Source: Doryteuthis pealeii (taxonomy: Eukaryota; Mollusca; Cephalopoda; Myopsida; Loliginidae). From it: 64,000 nt of DNA. Location of the stretch: NCBI GenBank assembly GCA_023376005.1, contig CM042152.1:86009856-86073855 (forward strand). Direction: 5' to 3'. Position numbers and translations under genes: made by a program. The notes under the pieces were generated by a model. That model had not been told where the DNA came from. It searched no databases and saw only the letters and a program-made list of their open reading frames with translations. This document shows, piece after piece, positions 20,273 to 33,430 of the stretch (position 1 is the first letter of the stretch; each line of letters starts with the position of its first letter).

Positions 20273-20597
20273 GAAGAATAATTAAAAGTTCCAATTACCC
20301 ATCGAAACTGAAGGAAAGGCAAAAACGGTTGTAACTAAAATACAAACCCGAATAGTCACAAAAAGTTCTACTGCAGAATGACAGGATATATATAAGACTC
20401 CACAATGTCATTCAAATCAAGCAGTCAAGCAGCCAATCAGAACTTCAAAATATTGGAATCACCCAAATTCATGATGGGGTCCATTCTTGATTTCTATATA
20501 TACCAACTGTCTTGGACACTGCTTAAGTTGTACTTAGTTAAGCTGCTGTTATTCAAACCAAAACAGCTAGACTTACTGACTTCAATTAGGAATAATG
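20273..20597 (+). repeat. Family E repeat, left inverted arm (copy 1)
   Basis: It pairs with the minus-strand unit at 24279-24600, 3.7 kb away. It contains a CCAATCAG box and a TATATATAAG stretch, which could be promoter-like, but no function is shown. Cleaner copy: 55884-56199. Confidence 0.7.
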
Positions 20598-20627
20598 TCT
20601 TTTAAAGTGTTTCAGTGTCATTCATTT

Positions 20628-20850
20628 GCTGGTTGATTCCATTTCCTTTGAGTCTTGAATTGCGCTGCTTGGTTCTGTGGTGTTACGATGCTTGATAAAT
20701 ACTCTGCATTCAAGCAGAGGCAGAGTTTATGGGTTAGCGTAAAGATCCGTATTTGAGTTACAGCTTCCTTGTTGCCTTGTCTTACCAATTGACAGTAATG
20801 GGATTCCTCTAACTTAGTACGATATTATATTCTACAATTTGTATTCACTG
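20628..20850 (-). repeat. Family E partial unit, inverted (copy 1)
   Basis: This stretch, opposite to its neighbour at 20273, has the 'ccttgttgccttgtcttacc' end of the family. Cleaner copy: 56221-56425. Confidence 0.6.
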
Positions 20851-21241
20851 ATTAATTAATTAAACTAGTTAAGAAAAACTAACTTAACATCTTTGATAAG
20901 AAAAGCAAAACCGAGGTATGCTATTATTTTATGCTTGAGCAGTTGACTTTATCTATGTGGAGAATTCATTTATTTATTATTATATATGAATAATGAAATA
21001 AAGTAGTATATTACATGAAACTGGAGATGATTTCATACTATCCCACCATTATTCAATGGTGAGTGTTCAGGAAAAAAAAATTGCATTTGTGTGAAAAAAA
21101 TACAGCTGCATAGTCTAAAGTGACATGGCTGTTGGTTTAAAGGTATAACCCAAACATTTTTGACTGAGTTTTTCAAGGCAGACACTCACTCCACACTTTT
21201 ACTTTCAATTTGCAGTTGTTTGTATAAGCCCGCTTAGTAAA

Positions 21242-21901
21242 TCTATTATAATGGAGATTGTTGGGTTTGTCTATCTGAACCGAAACTATATTACTAAAAG
21301 TCACAATTATATTTAGTTATTTACATCATATTCTCCATGCATTTTATTTTTATTTAAACCTCAATTATTAATAAAAATTGTTTTACATTACTTACACTGT
21401 TGACCATATCTACATTACTAATAACATGCAATTGTATTTATATATAACACAAAATAGAGGTTTACAGTATGAATGGGAAGGCTAATTTGCCATATTGATC
21501 TTAAAAAATTGATTTTAATAAATATATGCTTAGTATTTATGATTTCTAATTGTTGGTTTTATCTTATTGAATATTTGCGAGCAAAAATCTCTTCGACTAA
21601 ATCTTAAAAGAATCCCTTAACAAGAAAAATAACTGTAATATTAATTTCTTTTACTTCCTATTTTAATCTAAACAGTTTAAATTAGGAAAAATTTACAAAT
21701 GCAAAGACGGGAGGAAGTAAGGAAAATGATGCAAGAGTTAGTTTCAAAGTTGTTCTATTTTTCAATCATACCCCCTCTGTTCAAATCTTTTTAATCTACA
21801 TCTTAATTCAGTTTTCATTAGCCTTTCTAATTTAATATGATTTATTATAAAAATTTAACTAAAAATAACTTCACCGCGAGGCGTGGCATATGGTTTGCTA
21901 G
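21242..21901 (+). mobile_element. Helitron family-1, non-autonomous (copy 1, noisy)
   Basis: It starts TC and ends CTAG at 21898-21901. The terminal hairpin region is garbled here and intact in copy 3 (56818-57457). Confidence 0.8.
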
Positions 21902-22252
21902 TATCAATAATGAAATAAGGTAATATGATAAATATCCAATAATGAATAAGGTTAATATATTCATAATTGACCAATCAAAAACAAGTGTACAGGACTTTTG
22001 CAGCGCAATTCCTTGGCTTGCTTTTTGTTCTTTTGCTTTCAGATATATTTTTTCTTTTTCCCCTGGTGAAGTTGAATGAGTATAGAACATGCAATAAATG
22101 AATGAAAAACAAAATGTAATTTGGTAAATACATTTTGGACCAGTAAATCTAATTCACCAATAAATTATCATTAGAAATTGATGCATTATTATTATTTTGA
22201 CTTGTATTTTTTCTTTGCATCTTTTAAATCTTAGTTTCTTTTTTATTGTTCA

Positions 22253-22895
22253 CTAGCACAAATATATGCAAGTATTAAGTCATAAAATATTATATTAATT
22301 AGAGAGTCGTAAAGAAACTAAATAAGAATGCAGATATAAATGACATTTTGGAAACAGAGTGGGGTATAATCGAAAAAAAGATTATAACAGCTGAAGCTTC
22401 CTTCTTCCATCACCCCCGTTTTCCTTGCTAACTTTCCTTAATTTAACTATTTAGGTTAAATTAGGAAGTAAAAAATTAAAATTACAGCTTATTTCTTTCT
22501 TTTTTGTTAATTGATTTCTTTAAGATTTATCTCCAGATTTTTGTCATATTCATTAAGAAATAAAATACAAAATTAATTAGAAATCAACAATACCAAGCAC
22601 ATATTATAAAATCAATTTTTTAAAATATTCAATATGCAAATTTAGGGCTTGCCATTCACACTTGTAAACTGCTATTTGGTTGTACATTATAAATACAATT
22701 GCATCTTATTAGTATGTAGATTGGTCATCAGTATTAATAATTGAAAACAATTTTATTAATAATTGAGGGCTTAAGTAAAAATGATATCATGGAGAGAATA
22801 GTGATGTATAATAACTAAATGGATAGTGGACTTGAGTAGTGATATATGTATTTGGTTACAGAGAAACAAACACATTAATCTCCATATTAATAAGA
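22253..22895 (-). mobile_element. Helitron family-1, non-autonomous, hairpin lost (copy 1)
   Basis: On the plus strand it begins CTAGC and ends AATAAGA before T. It lies tail-to-tail with the previous Helitron, about 350 bp away. Cleaner copy: 57800-58406. Confidence 0.8.
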
Positions 22896-24278
22896 TTTAT
22901 TTCGGTTGTTATTTCTTTGATAGTAAGGCAAACTTGTTTATTAGAGACAAATTAATAAAGGATAGCGCTTAATTCATCAGAAAAAAATTAGAATTTAAAG
23001 AATGTTTGTTTAAACTATGCCACTATGTTTTCAAAATATATTCAAGTATTTTGATTTTGTGATCATCAATTCATTGAATAAAATATTAGCTGCGTTATTC
23101 AATACATGAACAGTAGACATTTACTGGACTTCAATACCTATAAAACTCATGCCTATTGTCTTTTGATCACTCTTGGTACCATATTTATTGTCATTGGGTT
23201 TTAAATTAGCAGTATTAATGTCTTTTCCTTTTATATTTTAGATGAACTTCCTTCCATCTGCACCTGGAACATTGAGGTTATCAATAGGTCATCCACACTG
23301 CTAATCATCATTATATTATTAAATTGATTTTCACTAGTACTTTTCTTTCATCTTCTAATTTTTTAGCTCCTTTCTTGCTTCACTTTTTTTTTATCATTCA
23401 ATGACAGTGAGGAACAGAGGAGACATTTATATTTTATCAAAATCAAGTAATTAAAAATATAAACTTGCTTGTCACTTGTCTCTTCTAGTAGGATTCTAAA
23501 TGTTATGAATGCCATTGCTACTCTGTTTGATTTCATTTACAGTGATAGAAAAGGACCATGAATGTCTTTTTGATGATTTATGACACTTTTTTCCACTGTC
23601 TTCAGACTGGGCTTTTTAGGGGTACATTTTTCATGCAGTGAGCAACAAATAATCAATTGATAGAACTTCTCTTAGCAAAATTTGACCGGTTCTCAGCACA
23701 CACACGTTTCAGAAGGTGGATAGGCTTTAACTGTCCCTCATCTGTCTCTGTTGCTTGTCACAGAACAGGACTATCACATGATCTGCCCCTCCTCACCACC
23801 AGAACATGCCCAACTTCTACTTTATAACTTTTTAGGAGCTTTTTTGATAACATTGAACTCCTTCCATCATGCACCTGGGAACATTGAGGTTATCAATAGG
23901 GTCATCACACTCCGCAGCTGTCTGCACCACAGTGACTCTGACACAGATTTCTACTAAACCTATGGAACCCTCATAGATTCATTATTCTAGGCAATGAATG
24001 ATTTATAATTTCAAACCAACACTGTGAAACTATTTGATAACCAAAAAGAAAATATGTTCTGCCGCTGAAAATAAATTAATTATTAACTCTTTTAGTTGCT
24101 GCTTTTTCAATTAAAAAATGAACTTAAAATACAAAAATTATTTTAAAATCACTTGTAAAATGTTATAAAATCAATGTAAAATCTTATGAAACTAGTAGAA
24201 AATATGTACAAGCAAATAGGAATAGAAGACGAATCTTGACTATATTTGCACATGGTAGAATGTATAAGGCTATCAAAT
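22896..24278. other. Unassigned DNA with a ~56-bp direct repeat
   Basis: Two noisy copies of a 56-bp sequence lie near 23250-23305 and 23845-23905. The perfect versions are at 58747-58802 and 59341-59396. No gene. Confidence 0.55.
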
Positions 24279-24600
24279 ATGAATCAGTAAGTCTTTACTG
24301 TGGGGTTTGAACAACAGCAGACTAACTAAGTTTACCACTTAAGCAGTGTCCAAGACAGTATTTTGGTATAATAGAAATCAAGAACGACCCATTCATGAAT
24401 TTGGCGTGATTTGGGCCATTTCCACTCCTTGAGTTCTGATTAGCCGCTTTGATCTGGAAGACTTGTGGACTCCCACATATATCTCTGTCATTTCCGCAGC
24501 AGACCCTGTGACATCGTCGCGCTTGTATTCAAGTTACAACCGTTCGTTGCCTTGTCTTCCCAGTTCAACGGTAATTGGAAACTTTAATTATTTCTTCATC
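24279..24600 (-). repeat. Family E repeat, right inverted arm (copy 1)
   Basis: This is the reverse complement of the 20273 unit. The homology extends into the flanking 'aattattcttcat' side. Cleaner copy: 59752-60060. Confidence 0.7.
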
Positions 24601-24900
24601 AAACTACTGTTGAAAGGATTAAAAAAAAAATTTGGTCCAAATTTGAACCGTTAATATTTGATAACAATATCACTATTGAGCACCATATATCTGGCTGGCC
24701 GGTTTTGAGGAGAGACTTTTGGCTCATGCACTGGCTTGGTGTGAAGCTTAATTTTTGAACCCTCCTCTTTGAAGATACTAGTTTTTACAAGAAAACTAAG
24801 AGAAAAATGATCCATGATACAGAATTACAACACTAGAATCTTAGAGAGAAATTTGACTTATAAAACCAAGATTTCCTCATTTTCCATACACACAAAACTC

Positions 24901-24973
24901 CTTTTTTTCTTTTCTTTTTTTCTTTCTTTCTTTCTTTCTTTTCTTTCTTTTCTTTCTTTTCTTTATTCTCTCT
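24901..24973 (+). repeat. (CTTT)n polypyrimidine tract abutting the gap
   Basis: The contig breaks inside this tract. In copy 3 the same tract (60352-60383) is shorter and is followed by unique DNA. Confidence 0.9.
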
Positions 24974-25073
24974 NNNNNNNNNNNNNNNNNNNNNNNNNNN
25001 NNNNNNNNNNNNNNNNNNNNNNNNNNNNNNNNNNNNNNNNNNNNNNNNNNNNNNNNNNNNNNNNNNNNNNNNN
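24974..25073. other. Assembly gap, exactly 100 N
   Basis: One hundred unknown bases, a common placeholder for a gap of unknown size. It joins copy 1 and the inverted copy 2. Any reading frame that spans it is meaningless. Confidence 0.98.
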
Positions 25074-25469
25074 AAAGACGAGAAGATAAGAAGTTTCAAA
25101 CGCAGACGATATTGTACAGAAGCAACAAAACATCTTATTGTGCAACACAGTTGCAAGGTGCGTTGATCAACTACAGGTAACCATGTTCAAGAAATGTTTA
25201 CGATTGGTTGCAAGTATTTGACAATTCAGGCAATGTCAAGGAAAAGCCTAAAAGGTGGACTCCAGGTTCTGTGTTCTAACCATAGAGGCAAATTCTGGAA
25301 TAGAATATCAGGCAAGCTTGGCATCTCACAGTCTGTTCGTCTGGTTCGTCACATTCAAAACCTTTTTGGAAAAAGGTGTCTGTAGCTGCTGAACTTGTAT
25401 CTCCCATATTCACCAAAAATATCTGCATAACTTTTGACTCACCTTAGTAAACTCACCTCACTAAATTCT

Positions 25470-25612
25470 TATATTATTATTTATATTTTTTTTTGCTTCG
25501 AAGGCAATTAAAGCATGTATTGCATAGAATTGCGAATACAAGTATCGATTCTTATTTGATACATGCCATTGTAATTGCCTTTCAGCAAACATAATATATA
25601 ATAATATACCTA
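25470..25612. mobile_element. Palindromic MITE (copy 2, noisy)
   Basis: This is the reverse counterpart of 55153-55292. The symmetrical arms make its orientation ambiguous. Confidence 0.65.
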
Positions 25613-26532
25613 CTCTTTATCACAATGCTTTCTAAAAGCAAAACATCCTAAAAATCTTATTCTAATTTTTATGCTCAATGCTTATTAATTTATAAATTTA
25701 GTTAGCTAAATACATTCTCTAACTTGGATTAAATTGAGATGAAATTTAATTTTGTTGCAGCTTGATTCTTTTTTTTCACCAAATGGAATTTTAGAAATGT
25801 GTTTTTTTTAAAAAAAAAAAAGCGATAAGACCACACGGGACTCTTCGTTAAAAACATCAAATCTAAAGGAGAGTAAATTTGGAGAGATTCTTGTATTGGA
25901 TTTGGCGGAAGTGCTTTACAAAGGGGCCTAGAACCTTGTTAAATAGATTTGGCTATCATTAACAAATTGTTACATCATGACCAGAGATAGTTAGTACGGA
26001 GGGACGTGTAGATCAGATTTATTTGAGATCATAGGACACGTGGCGCGAGAGCTGTTACACGTGAACAAGTGACCTAAAGCAGCATCATCTGAACTAGCTC
26101 GCCCGCCTAAATTTCACAATAGAACTGTCGGCCTGTCAAGAATGTATTCACTCTAACTAGTGGGGCATAATGCAGTTAACTGTAATCCACTTTGAAGAAA
26201 GACGTTTCCATGGGTTAGATCAAGAAATCACATGCTCAAAGAATGAAACCAAAGTATTTGATCTTTGCTCTTCAGACTTGCTCAACTGGGAAGCAGACAA
26301 GAATGTTTATCCCAACCCAAGATTCAACTTTAATTGGCAATTGCGAATAGCATTCATTTCATAAATACATAGACAGTTATCAGTTTGATATTGTTCTTAA
26401 ATTTCCTTTGAGATCAGGTAACAATTGTTAAGCTAAGGTCATCTTTTTTTTTTTTTGTAAAAAATTGTCTGTATCCTAAGGATGCAAAAGTGTTTGAAAA
26501 TGAAGCCTTAGAAAATCTGTTTTTTTTTTTTT

Positions 26533-26678
26533 AATGGTTTGGTTTGTTTTACGGCATATAACTCGTGGGGTCATTTAATGCCTATAAATTTTTGAAATAA
26601 ATACATCTTAATGGGTAATACATTTTTTTTCCGAACTCATTTTTCTATTTAACCCATAGATGGGAGGCTAACAGTACT
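26533..26678 (-). mobile_element. SINE-C 3' half (copy 2)
   Basis: On the plus strand it reads TTTGGTTTGTTTTACGGCAT and continues to the 'taacagtactaccactc' part. It then stops abruptly at foreign-looking GC-rich sequence instead of continuing as in 54027-54299. Confidence 0.75.
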
Positions 26679-26940
26679 ACCACTCTGAGGACATGGAGAT
26701 CGATATGCTATCGCCTGGGTTAGAAGCTAGGACGTGCAGCCGAGGGGCGGAGCCGCTCGTTGTTGTGATTCGTAGAGCGATGGGGGGTGTGTCCGTCACC
26801 TGTGGAGCTTGATGATGTATGTCCAGGGGTACAGTATATCTAGAGCAGGTGGAGATCACTCTCGTATGAGCTGTCCGTGCAGAACGGTAGCAGCGCTGAT
26901 CAGATAGGAGGTATAGGATCCAGCGTCTTCCCGCAGGTAC
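26679..26940. other. GC-rich ~262-bp patch found in no other copy
   Basis: It replaces the ~115 bp expected from copy 3 (54030-54140). It is visibly GC-richer than everything nearby. The minus strand is open across it, continuing into flanks as a 93-codon frame, but I recognise no domain. Nearby stretches of this copy are also scrambled, so an error patch is more likely than a real insertion. Confidence 0.6.
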
Positions 26941-27258
26941 AAGAAAAATCTGAATCATTACAAATTTTGAATTTCTTGGATGAAGCTGGTGTCAATTAAT
27001 AAATATTTTTTCTTAGCATTTCACATCTTATTTTTGTTGCTTTTCTACCACAATTCTAGTAAGAGTTATTCTATGGACCAAGGCAACATGGATTGAACAA
27101 AAGCTAAATATTCAATTGAGATTTAAACTGGGGATCCCTTTGTCTAATAAACTTTCTTATGGTAAGCACAATTTTTACTGGATTAGGCTACAGAGGCTCT
27201 TACCAGTAGACCATTGTTCAAATACAGCCAATATAGCTCTATTATTTTTTCTTTTTAT

Positions 27259-27538
27259 CCCCACATTAGCTCAGTCCGGTAGAGCATTGCTAGAAACCCA
27301 CAAGGGATTCCTAGTTCGATACCCACGCCCTCTGCCAACTCAGGCGTATGACAGTGCCAGGGATCTGTGCGCGGTAAAGTAAGGCAGGCTGGCATGCGTA
27401 GGTGTGTGGCGCCTCCACTCAGATGCTAAAAAACTCCCTTGGTCTAGGCGCTTTGAAGGGTAATAGACTAGCCTCAGGCCTATGGACGTGGGTGATAGCC
27501 GAGGGAACTCGTTCTAGCCGCCCGTGTCGACTTTACTT
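27259..27538 (+). mobile_element. SINE-A with head (copy 2, noisy)
   Basis: This is the counterpart of 53481-53722, now on the plus strand. The A box reads TTAGCTCAGTCCGGTAGAGC with one extra C and the B box GTTCGATACC is intact. The right half is badly scrambled. Confidence 0.8.
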
Positions 27539-29060
27539 TTTGATATTCGCAGACAGAGGCTGCATATGATTATTAAATTATTTAGATGTATATTGTTAAG
27601 CTTTCCTGACCATTAGGAGCCATGCCTTGGCCAGTTAAAAAGGACTTAAGTAAAGTAAGTCCAGGAAACTGATAGAATCCTTTGGTAAGTGAATAAGTCT
27701 GAGTTGGAATGAACGTAAAGTGGTCCAAAAGGTCCAGTGATAATGATCCGTCGTCCATTGGCGTCGCCGAAGATCCAAGTAGTTGGTGAGGTAGCTACAA
27801 GTGATATTAGAATCATCCAGTATATAAATAATAATCAAACAGCAGCAGAGTACTGCCAGTGGTTGCCAGTAACTTTAGTCACGTGGTTATCGCGAGTCCT
27901 ATAAGTAGAAGTGGGCTTTTGTCAACACGCCATTATATCTCAAAATGGCCCAAACAGTAATAATTTTTGTTCAATTTTTTTTAGATGAAGCATTCTTCTT
28001 TTTAAATTTTATAGCTTTTGTCTATTTCTGTTGTTTCTTTATCACAAACACTCAGATTATTATCGGCAATAATCCTAATGCCAATAATTCATACCACTTG
28101 AAGAAACATAAAAAATTCAGGTGACATATCTTAGAAAAGAAAAAAAAGAGACCATGGTTTTTTTGTAGACTAACAAATCCGCCTATGAATTGCAAAAATA
28201 AAATCATTAGAAAGTTTTCGAAATAAATGAAAATGGTCAACGACATTCTTCTAAATTAACCTGTAAGTTAAACAGAAAAAATATTTAATTTTATACGCAA
28301 AGAGGAACAATTCTTTTATCGCTGGGCATTTAAATAAATTCATTAGATTCACTCCTCAGATTAAAAAAAAAACAAAAAACATCCACATCTGTTTTTCATG
28401 TTGATTAATTAATACATTTAAGGCAAAAAGGATTACAAAAAAAAAAACTATTCAGTTTTATTATACAACATCGGCCCGTAAGCTATTAATAAGGCTATTT
28501 TCAGTCTCTCAGTTATGAATGGCCGCTGAGAATAATGCAAATAAAATCAATAGCAAAGAATCAAACTAAATAATCAAATAGAAATATCACATCTTAGTAA
28601 AAAAAAAAAAAGAAAATCTTGGTTTTGTCAATTTTCCTTATTATCTTCTAAACATTAGGCATTTGGAAAATTACAAAGCTTTTGCAGATAATTCATTTTT
28701 TCAAATTTAGATGAATTTTCTTCGAGATAAGACACAGTTCATATTTCTTATTTTGTTCTTTAAATTATTTTTCTCAGATCTTAGAAACTCGAATGATTGA
28801 TTCATCTGGTCAGAAAATTAGTGGACGAACACACTTAATCCATTAATCAAAGCTTTGTTTAAAAAAAAATCATGTCTAAAGTAAAAATCAAAAGGTTAAG
28901 ATAATAAAAGGTTGTAGGTAATTTTTAATTTTACAATATCACTTTAAAGCAAATTAATTTTTATTCGCAGACCTCTAATTCATTTGCAATAAAAATAGAA
29001 AGATTATAAAATGCAGTTAGCTTAATTCAATGTTTTTTAATTTAAGTGAGCTTAGTTTGG

Positions 29061-29126
29061 CATAAGGCCATGAGAATTGAACACATCCAACAATGGTTGC
29101 TAACCATTACACCACATAAACCAGCT
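29061..29126 (-). mobile_element. tRNA-like SINE head (copy 2)
   Basis: This is the reverse counterpart of 16240-16305. Confidence 0.55.
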
Positions 29127-29487
29127 TACTGAAAAATTGTGCTCTTTAAGTTAACTTCCAATGAAAATTACAGGTCTTCGGTAAAGTGTGAAAAACTGTT
29201 TATGAAAATTTATTTACCAAATTAAACTTTAATTTTCTTCACTTTGGTCAGAATTAACATAATAACCAATAAGTTTTATAAATCTGACAAGACTAATTCT
29301 ATTCCTGATTTAAAACTCAACAACATTTATGTCGATTTTACAGGTCATTTTTGAAATTTTATAATAATTAAATATTGAATTATTTCTCATCTTTACCCAA
29401 TAATTTTTAAGCTTTGATATCACCTGGCAAGCCCTCCCATGAGTGTCCAGAGAGATTACATTTTTCTATTATTTCCATTATTCGAAA

Positions 29488-29637
29488 ACTCAAGTCGAGT
29501 AGAATGTTCGGCGTCTAGGAATCAACAGATTCCTAGTTCGATACGCGGGCCCCCGCCAACTCAGGCGTAGTGATGTAGCACGGGGATCTGTGCGGGTAAA
29601 GTAAGGGGAGCTGATGGTAGGGTGTGGTGCTTGACCA
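29488..29637 (+). mobile_element. SINE-A fragment with head (copy 2)
   Basis: This is the counterpart of 51522-51655. The B-box part reads 'gttcgatacgcggg', with errors around it. Confidence 0.7.
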
Positions 29638-29687
29638 CATGGTCTTGTTTCTGTGTTTTCTTACCATAAAAAATTTATGTCTCATAA

Positions 29688-29880
29688 GTCATTGGGGTGG
29701 CGGCCTAAAGTCGGTATAACCAGAAGTGAGGGAATCTATCCCCTTGTCACTAAGCACTAGACCAAGAGATTGTTTGGCATCTGAGGTGGAGTGCCCACCT
29801 ACCATCACTCTCCCCATTTTACACAAGGATCCCTATGCTTACTCATATGCTGAGTTCTGGCGGGGCAAGTACCTAATATC
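29688..29880 (-). mobile_element. SINE-A fragment lacking head (copy 2)
   Basis: This is the counterpart of 51297-51482, with many one-base deletions. Confidence 0.7.
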
Positions 29881-31323
29881 TTTTAACACTATATTGTTAA
29901 ATGTTCTAGTCTAAAATAACTATTTCCAGTCTAGTGAGCGATTTCCAAGTAATATTTAAATTGAGTACAAATTGATAAAATATATCTGTCCAAGGACAAA
30001 TAACATTAGGTCTATAAACTGCTGATTTCAGAATTTTTTCATTGAGTTTCCTTACAAGAAAATAAAAGGAATTAAGCAGGAGGAAGAATCCTTGCTTTGT
30101 CTGTTACTCTATCAGAGATAACTGATATACTAATAATTTTCTTTAACTAATAAGAAAGATAAGTTAAGATATGTTATAATTATAATAATTCTATACAATA
30201 GGAAGTGTCTTGGCCTTTAAAGTGGAAGGGTTGCCAAAGACAGCAATATTGTTTTAACAATTTTTTTTTTTTCAATATTTGGTCGCATTTTAAGAATTTT
30301 TTTTTAACTGCTATTTGAGCATTAGGGATTTTAATATGTTTTTGGAAATATTTGCTTAGAAGTAAAGTAAGAAATATTGAAGCCAATATTTTTGGTGCCT
30401 TTTTGATCAGAATAATGTTTGGAAAAAAAAGTTATAGGTATACAATTCCTTTTTATTTACAATATCGTTCGCGCGATTTTTATTCATATTGCAATTGATT
30501 TTTTCTTCTTGTGTATTTTTCATATGGCGCCACCCTGACATCAGGTCAAATTTATTACTTGTTAGGTGGAAGTTGGCTTAGCATTCATCTTTTTTCCTTG
30601 ACTATGCAGCCATTTTCTGTCCGGCTGTCTAAATTTGCTTTTCCTCTTTTCTTTTTTTTTTTAAATTCTTCTATGGAAGCATGTCTTGGTAGGAAGACTG
30701 TAAACTTGTCAAGGCAGCAAGAAAATATGTTTCTATTTTGGAGATAGATCTGCAGCGGCACGTTTGACCATGATATTATGGTTGGCATCTTTTTGAAGAA
30801 GAAACTGGAGAAACATAGTTACATAAACAAAATTCATGTTAGAGGGAAATTATTTGACCTTGAATTCCCATTGGTCAACGTCAGCTAATGACTTTATCAA
30901 TCATCCATGAATGTAAATTTGGTAATCTGAAACATTCAGAACTATAAATTATAGTAAAATATTCTATGTACTGTTATCAAATTTTGTGTTTTTTTTTTTT
31001 ACTGATGGCTTCATTAGTTTTTCTATTAAAATAGAATTGTTACTGTTTTACTTTTCAGTCTTTCAATTTGGAAATATTTTAGAAAAAATATATTGTAAAA
31101 CTACTTAAAAATTGGTTAAGACTTAAATTTGTAGTATGCTTATTGGTTATTTTTTATTTTTACTAATCACCATTAGTATTTTCCTACATTGAACTAGGTA
31201 GGCATTTAAATTCAAAGGAAGAACGACTCAACAATAAATGAAGATACAAAACATATATTCAAAAAAAAATACAACTTCCAAACTTGTAATAGCATTTGCA
31301 AGCCAGAACTTACTCTGGAGAGA

Positions 31324-31964
31324 CTGGATAATGATGGTTTTGGTTTGGTTTGTTTTTGTTTTATGGCATATCAACCGTCAGTGGTCAATTTAATGCCATA
31401 GAGTTTTGAAATAAATCAATTCTTAATAGGATGATACAATTTTTTTTATAAATACATTTTCTATTTAACCCATAGGTGGGACCCTAAAGGTACTCCACTC
31501 TGGGTCAGAGTGGACCAGGGAGCAATGGTGATGAAGGGGTGCTCCACATTCCCAACACTCCAAAACTGGAACCTCACAATTCAGATAGAGTTTAAGCGGT
31601 CATTCCCAGGATATGTAGAACCCCGCAGCCATCCGCCTTCTAGCACCCATATGAAATAAAAGGGGTTGGGCTTGCATAAGGGCAATCGGGTTGGGAAATC
31701 ATATAGGTCTAGGGCTTGGGCGTGACCACCCGATGAGATCGAAAGGGGGTCTCTCCGCCGCCCATACAGCCCAAGATGGGCCCAAAGTGGAGTTATTGGC
31801 ATGTCATGAACTGCTCATCCACCCCGGGCCTCCATCCTTGAGCACACGGGGTCGCCACCCCACGGGCAAACAGGACTGGGCCCCAATAGGGAGTCCTTAC
31901 CCCTCTGCAGAGGTGGCATCGGCTGCATTCTAACGCCCAGCTGACAGGGCAGCTGGAATAATTG
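31324..31964 (-). mobile_element. SINE-C, long copy (copy 2)
   Basis: The body is about 31336-31952. The flanking duplication CTGGATAAT... is recognisable on both sides despite indels. Confidence 0.8.
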
Positions 31965-32375
31965 TCTTGCTGGCTCTGATGGCCAACACTACAAGTAAGG
32001 GAAAAGAGATTCATTAGGCACCAAATCTACCGGTATTGGTTGGATTCACACCTGGTGCCAAGGGCAGATAATATAAACCATAATTTTTCAATATCTGTAA
32101 GCTTGCTTTTGTCAATGTCGCTCACACTCCTACCATTTAGACATTAAAAGTTCAGACAGATGGAATTCCTATCCTTATCTCACCCCACTTTTACTATCTG
32201 CGGAATTGATGTCGAGACGATTCTTGAGATTAAGTATTTTTTTATTATTTTAAACAATTGATTTCTGTAAAACTGTATCTTTATCTTCTCAATTGGTTTT
32301 GTTTTCTGACTATTTTTGGTCCTTCAAATCAAATTTGACTTTAATTCACAATCTGTGACCAGAGTTACTTTTATA

Positions 32376-32920
32376 CAAGGGTCAATGTCAATAAATATGG
32401 TGAAATATTGGCTAAGGAGTTGGGAATAGGAGGCACTGTTTACAGTTGCACCTTTTTCAAGGACATCAATAGTAAATGGATCCTTTTCATGTCCAGAAGA
32501 TGTCAGCATGACCTCCTTTACTGACTGCATGTCACTGGAACTTTTTCTTTTACTGGAGAGTCATTGGTTTCCACTCCATGGAGCTGTCTTTCAACTTGGG
32601 CTCATATTTAGTCCATTTGTAAACTTTTTGTTTTTTCCTGACTAAAACATGCTTCTCTGTATACATCATAACGTTTATTTCATATGGTTTGCACCTATTC
32701 AGCCACCAAAATTTTGGCTAACAGATCTTCTGTTCAAGTCTGGAGCACTATTTTAATTGGCTGTAACTATTAATAAGGTTCAAGACAAATATTCTTGCAA
32801 GATTTAAAAATAATGTTCTATAAACTAAATTCCAAACATTTATGGAAAAAATTTTAGAAAAAATCGTATTTTGCTTTCTTTTTTTTTTTAAATTCACTTA
32901 ATTTAATTGAATGACCCCAT
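32376..32920 (-). pseudogene. Internally deleted mariner remnant (copy 2)
   Basis: Here the minus-strand frame 32530-32324 reads through LEKGATVNSASYSQLL, which makes the mariner identity clearest of the three copies. The left-hand terminal repeat reads CAAGGGTCAATG and carries errors. Confidence 0.8.
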
Positions 32921-33035
32921 ATACTGTATTAGAATATTCAATTAAAAAAGTTTTTATCTCCAATTCTGTTATCATTGACTTTATCAATAATTGCTCCACA
33001 CATTTTTGTTGATGAGAAGTTCTAGTACTAAGTAA

Positions 33036-33430
33036 AGTCTGTTGGGTGCCCTAAAGTTGTATCACTAGACAACGAGGGAGTCTATCCCGCTTTTCACAAC
33101 ACTAGAATGAAGGAGATTGTTTTGGTCTCTTAAGGTTGGAGTGCCACACAGCATCAGCTCCTCACTTTACCAGCACATTCCCTGGCGCTACTCATCACCA
33201 AGTTGGTGAGGTAATAGTGGTGGCTTTAATTTTATCTAGGGTTTATCACTTTCTCATTTATTTCATTCGAAGGTGGAGTGCCATACCTACCTCATGCAGC
33301 CGTCCTCACTTCACACCGCACGATATCCCTTGTCGCTACTCATACACTGAGTTGGTGAGTATAGTGGCGCTATTAAATTTATCGTAAGGGTTTATCACTT
33401 TTCATTATTTCATTCATTACAAATATATTG
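33036..33430 (-). mobile_element. SINE-A with tandem duplication (copy 2)
   Basis: This is the counterpart of 47852-48228, and both repeated units are present. Confidence 0.7.

Larger units (their letters stand above)
4597..24973 (+). repeat. Copy 1 of the triplicated ~20-kb block (allele A)
   Basis: The block matches 25074-40803 in reverse and 40804-60383 in the same direction. From 4.6 to about 17 kb it aligns to copy 3 with few differences apart from discrete insertions. From about 17.4 kb to the gap it has very many single-base indels against copy 3. It carries two solo LTRs that copies 2 and 3 lack, and it lacks their Helitron at 8820/8821. Confidence 0.93.

Noticed and set aside
24814..25156. 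Frames across the N gap
   Set aside because: They exist only because N runs contain no stops.
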